64,000 bases of DNA. Origin: Cellulomonas fulva. Lineage in GTDB: Bacteria > Actinomycetota > Actinomycetes > Actinomycetales > Cellulomonadaceae. Where the stretch lies: the NCBI RefSeq assembly GCF_018531375.1, contig NZ_JAHBOH010000001.1, positions 2,356,001 through 2,420,000 of the forward strand. Direction: 5' to 3'. Below the pieces are notes generated by a model, which did no database searches, had not been told where the DNA came from, and was given only the letters and a program-made list of their open reading frames with translations. The first letter of the stretch is position 1. Each line of letters opens with the position of its first letter. The translations under genes and the position numbers were made by a program. Shown here piece after piece: positions 19,467 to 27,541 of the stretch.

Positions 19467-19572
19467 CGCGGCCGGTCGCGCGGCCAGGTCGACGAGCCGA
19501 CCCCAGCCCCCGGAGGCCGCCCGCCGTCCCCAGCCCGGGCACCGACCCGCGCCGGCGGTGAGCCCGGCCGCC

Positions 19573-19578
19573 TAGCGT
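19573..19578 (+). promoter_or_regulatory. -10 box TAGCGT, leaderless start of comEA
   Basis: TAGCGT is followed by six bases and GTG 19585. Confidence 0.55.
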
Positions 19579-19584
19579 CCTGGC

Positions 19585-20523
19585 GTGACCCGGCCCGACC
19601 CTCCGCCCCGTGACCACGACGCCGCCCGGCGCCGGCTCGTCACGCTGCTGGCCGCGACCGAGCGGCCCGGCGGGACGCCCCCCGCGCCGACGGGCGCCAC
19701 GCGGTCGTCGCGGGGCGGCGCCCTCGAGGCCGCGGCGGCCCGGTACGCCGACGCGTACGGCGTGCTGCCCGGCCCGGAGCCCGCGCGACCGCGGATGCGG
19801 TGGCGGGTGGCGCCACGCACGGTCGCGGCGGCCGCGCTCGCGCTGGTCCTCGTCGCGGGGGGCGTGGCGCTGCGTGCGTCGGTGTCGCGGCCGGGTGAGC
19901 CCGTCGAGCTGCCGGTGGCCGGCACGGGCGCCGGTGCGGCGCCCGGCGCGGTGCCGGGTGGGGCGCCCGATGGCGCGTCAGGTGCGGCGCCCGCTGTCTC
20001 CGCGCCCGCGAGCGACGCTGCCGCGGACCCGACGGACGCATCCGGTCCGGCTTCGTCGCCGGGCGCGGCGGAGCTGGTCGTCGTCGACGTCACCGGCGCC
20101 GTCCGACGCCCCGGCGTCGTGACGCTGCCCCGCGGCGCGCGGGTGGTCGACGCCGTCGAGGCGGCCGGCGGGGCGACGTCCGAGGCGGACCTCTCCCGGC
20201 TGAACCTGGCCCGCGTCCTGGTCGACGGCGAGCAGGTGGTCGTGACCACGCCGGACGACCCCCTGCCGGCACCGCCCGGCGCCGAGGACCCCGGAGCCGG
20301 GGACGGGGGAACCGGCGGCACGGGCGCCGACGGCGGCCTCGTCGACCTGAACACGGCCGACGAGGCGGCGCTCGACACGCTGCCCGGCATCGGTCCCGTG
20401 CTCGCCGCGCGCATCGTCGAGCACCGCACCACGCAGCCGTTCGCGCAGGTCGACGACCTCGAGGACGTCCCCGGCATCGGGCCCGCGCTCCTGGCCGAGC
20501 TGCGACCGCTGGTGACCGTGTGA
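19585..20523 (+). CDS. comEA: ComEA-like DNA-binding competence protein
   Basis: A 312-residue membrane protein: cytoplasmic basic N terminus, one membrane helix (about residues 73-93), an Ala/Pro/Gly linker, an SLBB domain (VVDVTGAVRRPGVVTLPRGARVVDAV, about 165-220) and two C-terminal helix-hairpin-helix motifs (LDTLPGIGPVLAARIV and LEDVPGIGPALLAEL). ComEA captures double-stranded DNA outside the membrane and passes it to the ComEC channel. Leaderless GTG start. Its TGA overlaps the comEC start as GTGA, so both are coupled. Confidence 0.92.
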   Translation: MTRPDPPPRDHDAARRRLVTLLAATERPGGTPPAPTGATRSSRGGALEAAAARYADAYGVLPGPEPARPRMRWRVAPRTVAAAALALVLVAGGVALRASVSRPGEPVELPVAGTGAGAAPGAVPGGAPDGASGAAPAVSAPASDAAADPTDASGPASSPGAAELVVVDVTGAVRRPGVVTLPRGARVVDAVEAAGGATSEADLSRLNLARVLVDGEQVVVTTPDDPLPAPPGAEDPGAGDGGTGGTGADGGLVDLNTADEAALDTLPGIGPVLAARIVEHRTTQPFAQVDDLEDVPGIGPALLAELRPLVTV

Positions 20524-22166
20524 GCCCGTCGATCGACCTGCGGCTCGCGCCGGCGGCGCTCGTGGCCTGGGCGGCGGCGCTCGTCGTGGTGCGCGCACCG
20601 CCCGGCCCGTGCGCCCTCGTGGCCGTGCTGTCGCTCGTCGTCGCGTCGGGCGGGCTCGTCGTGGTCGCGCGCCGCCGGTGGGGCGGGTGGACGGCCGCGC
20701 GCGTCCTCGGCACGCTCGCGCTCGCCGTGGTCGCGGGCGCCGCCGTGCTCGGTGCGGGGGCGGCTCAGGTCGCGGCGCGCTCGCACGGCCTGCTCCCGGA
20801 GCTCGTCGCGCGGCAGGCGAGCGCGGCGCTCACCGGCCGCGTCGCCGCGGACCCGGAGCCCATGGCGCCGGCCTGGCCCGGCGCGCCGCCGATGGTCCGC
20901 TGGGTGCTCGCGCTCTCCGGCGTCGAGGCCAGTGAGACCGCTGCGTCGACCAGCATGGAGACCAGCGCGTCGACCGGCGTGACCACCGGCGCGTGGACCG
21001 GCGTGGAGCTCACCGGCGGGACGGGCACGGTGCGCGGCCGGGCGGTCGGCACGGTCACCGTGCTGTCGGTGGCCGACGAGGCGGAGTCGGCGGTGCCCGG
21101 CTACGGCGCGACGGCGCGGGTCGAGGGTCGGCTGCGCCCGGGCCGGCCCGGTGACCGCGAGGTCGCCCTGCTGCTCGCGGCGCGGGTCACGGAGGTGGGC
21201 GCCCCGCGCGCGTGGGACGCCGCGGCGTCGCGTCTGCGCGACGGCGTCCGGGACGTGGCGCGCGCCCTCCCCGGCGACGCGGGCGCGCTGCTGCCCGGCG
21301 TGACGGTGGGCGACACCACCGCGGTGCCGGAGGACCTCGGCGACGCCATGCGGGCGTCGGGCCTCACCCACCTCACGGCGGTCTCGGGTGCGCACTTCGC
21401 GCTCGTGGCCGCACTCGTGCTCGCGGGTGCGTCGGCCGTGCGCGCTCCGCCGTGGGCCCAGGCCGGCGCCGTCGCGATCACCGCCGCCGGGATGCTGCTG
21501 CTGGTGCACCCGGAACCGAGCGTCGTCCGGGCCGCGGCGATGGGCCTGGTCGGCGTGCTGGGCCTGGCGCGCGGCCGGCCCGCGCGCGCACCTGCTGCGC
21601 TCGCCACGGCGGTGGTCCTGCTCCTGGTCGGCGACCCCTGGCTGGGCGGTGAGCTCGGGTTCGCCCTGTCGGTCGCGGCGACCGCGGGCCTGGTGCTGCT
21701 CGGGACCGCGCTCGCCCGGCGGTGGTCGTCGCGGCTGGGCCGGAGCGTGGCCGCGACGCTCGCGGTGCCGGTGGCGGCCCAGCTCGCCTGCGGACCGCTC
21801 GTGCTGCTCGGCGGCGGGTCCGTCTCGCCGTGGGGCGTGCTGGCCAACCTCGCCGCCGCGCCCGCGGTGGCGCCGGCGACGCTGCTGGGTCTCGGCGCGA
21901 CGCTCGTGGCGCCGTGGTGGCCCGCGGGTGCGGCGGTCCCCGGCGCGCTCGCGGGCGCGGCGTGCTGGTGGATCGGCGCGGTCGCCCGCGTGGCAGCGAC
22001 CCTGCCCGCTCCGGTCTGGCTCTCGGGCGCCGCGGGGGTCCTGGCCCTCGCGGTCGCGAGCGCGGCGGTGGGTCGCCTCCTCGTGGGCCGCCCTCGCCCA
22101 CGACCGGCACCGACGGCGCTGCCGGCACCGACCGCACTGACGGCACGGACCACGGAGGGCGTGTAG
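20520..22166 (+). CDS. comEC: ComEC/Rec2 competence membrane channel, without metallo-beta-lactamase domain
   Basis: A 548-residue polytopic protein. The N terminus has several helices and an OB-fold-like loop (residues about 60-220), and the competence domain follows with GLTHLTAVSGAHFALVAAL, the conserved HLxAISG(A/S)H-type motif. The frame stops at TTEGV after the last helices and a Pro-rich tail. Well-studied ComEC proteins (about 750 residues) continue with a metallo-beta-lactamase-like nuclease domain, absent here and not found downstream. GTG 20520 overlaps the comEA stop. It should form the inner-membrane DNA channel; strand degradation would need another nuclease. Confidence 0.9.
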   Translation: MSPSIDLRLAPAALVAWAAALVVVRAPPGPCALVAVLSLVVASGGLVVVARRRWGGWTAARVLGTLALAVVAGAAVLGAGAAQVAARSHGLLPELVARQASAALTGRVAADPEPMAPAWPGAPPMVRWVLALSGVEASETAASTSMETSASTGVTTGAWTGVELTGGTGTVRGRAVGTVTVLSVADEAESAVPGYGATARVEGRLRPGRPGDREVALLLAARVTEVGAPRAWDAAASRLRDGVRDVARALPGDAGALLPGVTVGDTTAVPEDLGDAMRASGLTHLTAVSGAHFALVAALVLAGASAVRAPPWAQAGAVAITAAGMLLLVHPEPSVVRAAAMGLVGVLGLARGRPARAPAALATAVVLLLVGDPWLGGELGFALSVAATAGLVLLGTALARRWSSRLGRSVAATLAVPVAAQLACGPLVLLGGGSVSPWGVLANLAAAPAVAPATLLGLGATLVAPWWPAGAAVPGALAGAACWWIGAVARVAATLPAPVWLSGAAGVLALAVASAAVGRLLVGRPRPRPAPTALPAPTALTARTTEGV

Positions 22167-22207
22167 ACGGGGCCGGCGGGCGGCGCGGAGCTGTCGGTGC
22201 GGTCTGG

Positions 22208-22213
22208 CAGGCT
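22208..22213 (+). promoter_or_regulatory. Probable -10 box CAGGCT, leaderless holA
   Basis: CAGGCT is followed by six bases and GTG 22220. The first position deviates from TANNNT, so this is weaker than the others. Confidence 0.35.
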
Positions 22214-22219
22214 GGGCGC

Positions 22220-23251
22220 GTGCCTCCCGCCACGCGTTCCTCGTCCCGCTCGTCCGGCCGCGGCGCGTCCCGCGGTGCGCCCGGGCTCACGTGGGAGGAG
22301 GCGGCCCCGGCACCGATCGTGCTCGTCCGCGGGACCGAGGGGCTCCTGGTCGACCGCGCGACCGAGCGCATCGTCGCGCTGGCCCGCGAGGCGGACCCGG
22401 ACGTCGAGGTCAGCCGGCTCGAGGGGCCGCAGTACGCCGCGGGCATGCTCGGCGTGACCACGAGCCCGTCGCTGTTCGCCGAGGACAAGGTGGTCGTGGT
22501 CGACGGGTTGGAGCAGGGACCCGACGAGCTGTTCGCCGACGTCACGGCCTACCTCGACGCCCCGGCGCCGGGGGTCGTCGTCGTGCTGCGGCACGGGGGA
22601 GGCGTGCGCGGCAAGAAGACGCTCGACGCGCTGCGCGCCGCCAAGGTCCCGGAGGTCACGTGCGACGCGGTGACGTCGGACGGGGACAAGACGGCGTTCG
22701 TCACCGCCGAGCTCCGCCGCGCGGGCCGGCGGGCCGACGCGGCCGCGGTCCGGGCGCTCGTCGACGCGGTCGGGAGCGACCTGCGCGAGCTCGCCTCCGC
22801 GTGCGCGCAGCTCGTCGCGGACACCTCCGGCATGATCGGCCCGGACGTGGTCGAGCGGTACTACGGCGGGCGGATCGAGGCGACGGGCTTCCGCGTCGCG
22901 GACGCGGCGATCGCGGGTGACGCGGGCCAGGCCGCCGCGCTCCTGCGGCACGCGCTGGCGACCGGGCTCGACCCGGTACCGATCGTCGCGGCTCTCGCGA
23001 TGAAGCTGCGCACGCTGGCGAAGGTCGCGGCCGTGCGCAGCCGCGGGCAGGGAGCGCTGCGGGACATCGGGCTGGCACCGTGGCAGGTCGACCGTGCGCA
23101 GCGTGAGCTGCGCACCTGGACGCCCGAGGGGCTGGCGGTCGCGATCTCGGTGGTGGCGCAGGCGGACGCCGAGGTGAAGGGCGAGGGGCGCGACCCGCAG
23201 TTCGCGGTCGAGCGCGCCGTGCTCCGCGTCGCGGCAGCGGCCCGCAGCTGA
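22220..23251 (+). CDS. holA: DNA polymerase III subunit delta
   Basis: A 343-residue clamp-loader subunit. It opens the sliding clamp for DNA polymerase III. Typical features are IVLVRGTEGLLVDRATERI near residue 30, TTSPSLFAEDKVVVVDGLE near 80, GKKTLDALR and the SDLRELASACAQLV segment near 180, then the C-terminal collar domain (LLRHALATGLDPVPIVAALAMKLRTLAKV). Context supports it: comEA-comEC-holA-rpsT is a common bacterial order. GTG 22220 is chosen over longer in-frame extensions that would overlap comEC. Confidence 0.92.
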   Translation: MPPATRSSSRSSGRGASRGAPGLTWEEAAPAPIVLVRGTEGLLVDRATERIVALAREADPDVEVSRLEGPQYAAGMLGVTTSPSLFAEDKVVVVDGLEQGPDELFADVTAYLDAPAPGVVVVLRHGGGVRGKKTLDALRAAKVPEVTCDAVTSDGDKTAFVTAELRRAGRRADAAAVRALVDAVGSDLRELASACAQLVADTSGMIGPDVVERYYGGRIEATGFRVADAAIAGDAGQAAALLRHALATGLDPVPIVAALAMKLRTLAKVAAVRSRGQGALRDIGLAPWQVDRAQRELRTWTPEGLAVAISVVAQADAEVKGEGRDPQFAVERAVLRVAAAARS

Positions 23252-23302
23252 GGGCGCGCGGCTGAGGAGAGGTGAAGGGGCCGAGCCGAGCCGGCGCCCG
23301 GG

Positions 23303-23932
23303 TCAGGAGGCCGAGGTCGTCGCTGCGCCGAGGGCGTCGCCCTGGAGGAGGTCGAACCCCCACCGGGTGCACCGTGCCACGAGCCGGGCGTCGCTGACCC
23401 GCTCGGCGACCACGAGCGCTCCGTGGCTCCGGGCGAGCTCGACCAGCGCGGTCCCGTGCCGTAACAGGTCGCGGCAGTCGATCTTGACGTAGTCGGCCCA
23501 CGGCAGCATCGCGAGCTGGGCGGCGCTCGCCGTGAAGTCGTCCAGCGCGATCCGGTAGCCCTGAGCGCGCAGGCGCTGGAGCCCGGCCAGCGCCGCGTCG
23601 TCCGCGGGGACGGTCTCGACGACCTCGAGCACCAGCCGGCCCGCGTGCGGCGGCAGCGTCCGTCCCTGCACCAGGAAGCCGCGCGTGATGTTCACGAACG
23701 ACAGCTCCGGGCCGGCGACGCGGTCGAGCTGGTCGAGGACCGCGGCGGAGGCCTCCTCCTGGTACGGCTCCTGCCAGCGGTCCACGCCCGCCGGCACGCC
23801 GTCCGGGGTGCGGTACAGCAGCTCGTAGCCGTGCAGCGCACCGGCGAGGTCCCAGATGGGCTGCCGCGCGACGCGGGGCTGCAGCGCTGGTGAGGGGGAC
23901 GCGTGGGCGGTCACGTCGGTTGAGAGGAGCAA
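23303..23932 (-). CDS. EAL-like domain protein (YuxH-type), most metal-site residues kept
   Basis: About 209 residues, essentially one EAL-type domain. Motifs run in EAL order: ARQPIWDLAGALHGYELLYR (ExLxR), LSFVNITRGFL (conserved Asn), LVLEVVET (Glu), ALDDFTAS (Asp-Asp), YVKIDCRD (Lys and Asp), VVAERVSD (Glu) and LLQGDALG (Gln). Most catalytic positions of cyclic-di-GMP phosphodiesterases are therefore present. The ARQPI start is characteristic of EAL-HDOD proteins, but no HDOD domain follows. The domain is shorter than the usual 240-250 residues, so activity is uncertain. Starts are weak: TTG 23932 gives the longest form and GTG 23914 is the alternative. Convergent with holA; downstream of a paralogue. 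Confidence 0.7.
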   Translation of the reverse strand: MLLSTDVTAHASPSPALQPRVARQPIWDLAGALHGYELLYRTPDGVPAGVDRWQEPYQEEASAAVLDQLDRVAGPELSFVNITRGFLVQGRTLPPHAGRLVLEVVETVPADDAALAGLQRLRAQGYRIALDDFTASAAQLAMLPWADYVKIDCRDLLRHGTALVELARSHGALVVAERVSDARLVARCTRWGFDLLQGDALGAATTSAS

Positions 23933-23993
23933 CCGTCGGGTCCATGACGCGACTTCTGCCGAGAAGTTCGCCGAACGGCGCGGACGCGACCGG

Positions 23994-24722
23994 CTACTCG
24001 GCGACGATCTGCGCGTGCGCCCGGTCGAGCACCGACGCGCGCTCGAGCAGGTTGCCCTGGAACAGCGTGAACCCGAGGTCCCGCGCGTGCGCCAGCGACT
24101 CGACGTGCTCGATGTACTCGGCGACCAGGCTGGCGCCGTAGGAGCGGGCGAGCGCGACGACGGGGTGCCCCTCGACGTCGAGGTCCCGGACGTCGATCTT
24201 CACGTAGTCGGCGTGCGGCAGGAGGCGTCGCTGCCCGGGGCTGCTCACGAAGGCGGGCAGGGCGATCCGGTAGCCCTGCGCCCGCAGGCGGCGGACACCG
24301 GCGAGCACCGCGGCGTCGATCTCGACGGAGTCCGGCACCTCGACCACGAGGCGGTCCGGCCGCGCCGGCACGGGCAGGTCGCCGACGAGGTAGGCGCGCG
24401 TGCAGCGGACGAAGACGAGGCGGCCGCCCGCGACCTGCTCGAGGTCCGCGCGGCCGAACGTCGCGGAGAGCACGTGCGCCGTCGCGCGCTCGTGCTGGCG
24501 CGCGTCCCAGCGCGCGGCCACCGCGGTGGCCCCGTCCGCCGAGCGGTAGGAGAGCTCGTAGGCGACGGCCTGGCCCGAGGCGGTGAAGATCCCCTGGCGC
24601 GCGAGCAGCACGGGGGAGGTGGTGACCTGCGCCTCCCACTGCGACCGCAGGGACGCCGGGATCGCGGCCTCGACCGCGGCTGCGAGGTCCCGCAGCCCAG
24701 CGTCGTCGAGGTTGTCGCTCAC
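23994..24722 (-). CDS. EAL-like domain protein, degenerate paralogue
   Basis: A 242-residue protein clearly related to its downstream neighbour (LARQGIFTASGQAVAYELSYR; RLRAQGYRIALPAF; HADYVKIDVRDLD; LFQGNLLERA). Key EAL residues are altered: the Asn position reads VFVRCTRAYL (Arg), and the Asp-Asp pair reads ALPAF (Pro-Ala). Catalysis is therefore unlikely. It may bind cyclic-di-GMP, or partner with or regulate the neighbour. N-terminal 40 residues form a predicted helical extension. GTG 24722 (VSDNLDDAG) follows TCATAGGAAC. The gap to the paralogue is 61 bases, so they probably form one unit. Confidence 0.7.
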   Translation of the reverse strand: MSDNLDDAGLRDLAAAVEAAIPASLRSQWEAQVTTSPVLLARQGIFTASGQAVAYELSYRSADGATAVAARWDARQHERATAHVLSATFGRADLEQVAGGRLVFVRCTRAYLVGDLPVPARPDRLVVEVPDSVEIDAAVLAGVRRLRAQGYRIALPAFVSSPGQRRLLPHADYVKIDVRDLDVEGHPVVALARSYGASLVAEYIEHVESLAHARDLGFTLFQGNLLERASVLDRAHAQIVAE

Positions 24723-24803
24723 GTTCCTATGACACCACACGGAGGGGCTCGGGTGACCCCGGTCGAGGGAACGAATGCGGGTGGAAAAACGGCCCGGACG
24801 CGA

Positions 24804-24836
24804 CCGAGGCGCCACCCCGTGGGGGGTGACGCCTCG
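24804..24836 (-). terminator. Hairpin terminator after rpsT
   Basis: Arms CGAGGCGCCACCCC and GGGGTGACGCCTCGG form a long GC-rich stem with one mismatch, just past the rpsT stop on the minus strand. A clear T-run is lacking. Confidence 0.65.
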
Positions 24837-24850
24837 GTGTGCGCGGGAGG

Positions 24851-25111
24851 TCAGATCGAGTTGACCGACTTCGCCAGCGCGGACTTCTTGTTCGCGGCCT
24901 GGTTGGCGTGGATGACGCCCTTGCTGACCGCCTTGTCGAGCTTCTTCGACGCCGTCTGGAGCGCGGTCTGCGCCGCGTCCTTGTCGCCACCGGCGACAGC
25001 CTCGCGGACGCGACGGATGTGCGTCTTGAGCTCGGACTTCACCGACTTGTTGCGCAGTCGCGCCTTCTCGTTGGTGCCGATGCGCTTGATCTGGGACTTG
25101 ATGTTCGCCAC
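24851..25111 (-). CDS. rpsT: Ribosomal protein S20
   Basis: An 86-residue small-subunit protein, normal length. The N terminus [20 protein letters not shown] and the alternating Lys/Arg/Ala helices are diagnostic. It binds 16S rRNA early in 30S assembly. GTG 25111 is the start; longer in-frame upstream sequence is not conserved S20. A -10-like TAGCAT sits about 140 bases upstream, leaving a leader where rpsT autoregulation could act. Followed by a strong hairpin. Confidence 0.97.
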   Translation of the reverse strand: MANIKSQIKRIGTNEKARLRNKSVKSELKTHIRRVREAVAGGDKDAAQTALQTASKKLDKAVSKGVIHANQAANKKSALAKSVNSI

Positions 25112-25251
25112 GTGTGGACTCTCTTGTGCGTTCGCCGAAGCGATCTGACAGGTCGTAGAGGGCGCGCGCAGCTCCGGGACTGGGGCGTGGGGACACCCGC
25201 GGAGAGGAGCTGGGCGAGTGCCCGCCGACCTGGGCGGACACGCGATCGACC

Positions 25252-25257
25252 ATGCTA
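25252..25257 (-). promoter_or_regulatory. Probable rpsT -10 box TAGCAT
   Basis: TAGCAT on the minus strand, 140 bases before the rpsT start, fits the local -10 pattern. It lies between rpsT and the MazF-like gene. Confidence 0.4.
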
Positions 25258-25311
25258 CCCGACGTCCGCTGCTCCGCCCAACCCGGGAACGGTGCGACGC
25301 GGGGCCGGCGG

Positions 25312-25848
25312 TCACCGCCCCCGCAGCTCGCCCAGCGCGTCGACCACGCGCTCGAACAGGGCACGGTCGACGATCGCCCCCTCACGGCGGACGGCGTCCG
25401 GATCGAGCCGCAGGACCCGGTCGAGCCGGACCTCGCTCGCGCGGCGCCGACTGTCCCAGGTCCCCGAGCCGATGTCCATCCACACCCGGCCCCGCCGGGC
25501 CTCGCGCGCCGCGTCGCGGGTGTGGTCCTTGCTCGTGAGCATGAGGGCGAGCACCACCGGACCGTCCCACCCGACCACCAGCACCGGCCGGTCCTTGCCC
25601 TGGGAGGGGTCTTCCTCGTACCCGACCCAGGTCCACACGATCTCGCCGGGGTCCGCCGCGCCGTCGAGCTCCGGGCTGTACTCGGTGCGCACCGGACCGA
25701 CGTGGTCGGGCAGCACGACGCGCACCGGCGCGGGTCGGGGACCGGCGACCGCGGGACGTGTCCGTCCGGGGAGCACGGCGGTGCGCCGGCTCAGCGCGCG
25801 GTGCAGCGCACCCCGGGTCCGACGCAGCAGGCGGGTCAGCACAGGCAC
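25312..25848 (-). CDS. PemK/MazF-like endoribonuclease toxin family protein, solitary
   Basis: A 178-residue protein. The first 60 residues are Arg/Pro-rich and not conserved; the rest is a MazF/PemK-like fold: [27 protein letters not shown], then [12 protein letters not shown] and [31 protein letters not shown]. The RPVLVVG strand and the Ser/Thr-Lys-Asp segment correspond to the family core. No antitoxin-sized gene is adjacent on either side. Actinobacterial chromosomes often carry such solitary members, whose RNase activity is not assured. GTG 25848 is set by a TAGGTT box seven bases upstream; TTG 25857 would overlap that box. Confidence 0.7.
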   Translation of the reverse strand: MPVLTRLLRRTRGALHRALSRRTAVLPGRTRPAVAGPRPAPVRVVLPDHVGPVRTEYSPELDGAADPGEIVWTWVGYEEDPSQGKDRPVLVVGWDGPVVLALMLTSKDHTRDAAREARRGRVWMDIGSGTWDSRRRASEVRLDRVLRLDPDAVRREGAIVDRALFERVVDALGELRGR

Positions 25849-25855
25849 GCGCCGC

Positions 25856-25861
25856 AACCTA
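25856..25861 (-). promoter_or_regulatory. -10 box TAGGTT, leaderless start
   Basis: On the minus strand TAGGTT is followed by seven bases and GTG 25848. Confidence 0.5.
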
Positions 25862-25939
25862 GCGCGTCGTGCGCGGACGGTGGCCGGTCGGCGTCGGGGC
25901 GGCGCGGCTCGTCGTAACGCGCCGGTGACACGGCCGGGC

Positions 25940-25945
25940 TACGTT
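25940..25945 (+). promoter_or_regulatory. -10 box TACGTT, leaderless start of the ATP-grasp triad
   Basis: TACGTT is followed by six bases and ATG 25952. It is the only promoter seen for the three overlapping genes that follow. Confidence 0.55.
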
Positions 25946-25951
25946 CGCCCC

Positions 25952-27541
25952 ATGGCGGACCTCTTCGACGACTACCCCGCAGGGATCGCCTGGGACGAGA
26001 TGCTGGAGCCGGGCGCGGGTCCCCGCACCGCCTACCGCCAGGTGCACGCGGCGCTCGCCCAGCTGTCCGCGGGGGAGCTGCGGGCTCGTGCGGACGCGCT
26101 CGCCCGGTCCTACCTGACGCAGGGCGTGACGTTCGACTTCGCCGGCGAGGAGCGGCCGTTCCCGCTGGACGTGGTCCCGCGGGTGGTGGCGAGCGACGAG
26201 TGGGAGCACGTCGCGCCCGGCGTGGCGCAGCGCGTGCGGGCGCTCGAGGCGTTCCTCGCGGACGTCTACGGGCCGCAGAACGCGGTCGCGGACGGTGTGC
26301 TGCCCCGCTCGGTGATCGTGTCCTCGACGCACTACCACCGCGCCGTGCGGGGCCTCACCCCGCCGAACGGCGTACGCGTGCACGTGTCCGGCATCGACCT
26401 GGTGCGCGACTCGCTCGACGGCTGGCGCGTGCTCGAGGACAACGTGCGCGTGCCGTCGGGCGTGTCCTACGTGCTCTCGAACCGGCGCGCGATGGCGCAG
26501 ACCTTCCCCGAGCTCTTCGCGGCGCTGCGGATCCGGCCGGTGGTGGACTACCCGCGCCGGCTCCTGGCCGCGCTCATGGCGGCGGCGCCCGCCGGCGTCG
26601 ACGACCCCACGGTCGTCGTCCTGACGCCCGGGGTCTTCAACAGCGCGTACTTCGAGCACTCCCTGTTGGCCCGGACGATGGGCGTCGAGCTGGTCGAGGG
26701 GCGCGACCTGTTCTGCGCGCAGGGCCGGGTGTGGATGCGCACCACCCAGGGCCGCAGGCGCGTGGACGTCATCTACCGCCGCGTCGACGACGAGTTCCTC
26801 GACCCCGTCACCTTCCGCGCCGACTCGCTGCTGGGCTCACCGGGCCTCATCACGTGCGCGCGCAACGGCACGGTGACCCTGGCGAACGCGGTGGGCAACG
26901 GCGTGGCCGACGACAAGCTCGTCTACACCTACGTGCCGGACCTGATCCGGTACTACCTGGGCGAGGAGCCGGTGCTGGCGAACGTGGACACGTGGCGCCT
27001 GGAGGAGCCGGACGCGCTCGAGGAGGTCCTGGACCGCCTCGACGAGCTCGTCGTGAAGCCCGTCGACGGGTCGGGGGGCAAGGGGCTCGTCGTCGGACCG
27101 GCGGCGTCCCGGGCCGAGCTGGCGACGCTGCGGACGCGCCTGGTCGACGACCCGCGCGGCTGGATCGCCCAGCCCGTGGTGCAGCTGTCGACGGTGCCGA
27201 CGCTCGTCGAGGACGGCCTGCGGCCGCGGCACACGGACCTGCGACCGTTCGCGGTCAACGACGGCACCGACGTGTGGGTGCTCCCCGGCGGGCTCACGCG
27301 CGTCGCGCTCCCGGAGGGCAGGCTCGTCGTGAACTCCTCGCAGGGCGGCGGCTCCAAGGACACGTGGGTGCTGGGCGGGACCCCGCCCCGGCGCTCGGGC
27401 GCGACGATGCCGCAGGTCCACCCGGTGCCCGTCGGCAACGCCGTGCCGATCGACGCGAGCCCGCAGGACATCCGCGCGCACGTCATGCAGCAGCAGCAGA
27501 CGCTCGAGCGGGCGTCCGACGAGGGGGAGCGCACGTGCTGA
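25952..27541 (+). CDS. Circularly permuted ATP-grasp type 2 protein (DUF404/DUF407)
   Basis: A 529-residue enzyme of the circularly permuted ATP-grasp group. Recognisable blocks: GVTFDFAGEERPFPLDVVPR (residue about 55), VSGIDLVRDSLDGWRVLEDNVRVPSGVSYVL, VVLTPGVFNSAYFEHSLLAR, DVIYRRVDDEFLDP, VVKPVDGSGGKGLVVGP (nucleotide loop) and LRPFAVNDGTDVWVLPGGLTRVAL. ATP-grasp enzymes join a carboxylate to an amine through an acyl phosphate. These members are predicted amide-bond-forming ligases with unknown substrate. Translationally coupled to the alpha-E gene, whose start lies within the last codons. Confidence 0.9.
   Translation: MADLFDDYPAGIAWDEMLEPGAGPRTAYRQVHAALAQLSAGELRARADALARSYLTQGVTFDFAGEERPFPLDVVPRVVASDEWEHVAPGVAQRVRALEAFLADVYGPQNAVADGVLPRSVIVSSTHYHRAVRGLTPPNGVRVHVSGIDLVRDSLDGWRVLEDNVRVPSGVSYVLSNRRAMAQTFPELFAALRIRPVVDYPRRLLAALMAAAPAGVDDPTVVVLTPGVFNSAYFEHSLLARTMGVELVEGRDLFCAQGRVWMRTTQGRRRVDVIYRRVDDEFLDPVTFRADSLLGSPGLITCARNGTVTLANAVGNGVADDKLVYTYVPDLIRYYLGEEPVLANVDTWRLEEPDALEEVLDRLDELVVKPVDGSGGKGLVVGPAASRAELATLRTRLVDDPRGWIAQPVVQLSTVPTLVEDGLRPRHTDLRPFAVNDGTDVWVLPGGLTRVALPEGRLVVNSSQGGGSKDTWVLGGTPPRRSGATMPQVHPVPVGNAVPIDASPQDIRAHVMQQQQTLERASDEGERTC

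Noticed and set aside
24839-25951. Upstream extension of the ATP-grasp frame
   Set aside because: It runs antisense through rpsT and the MazF-like gene; ATG 25952 matches the family N terminus and the leaderless promoter.
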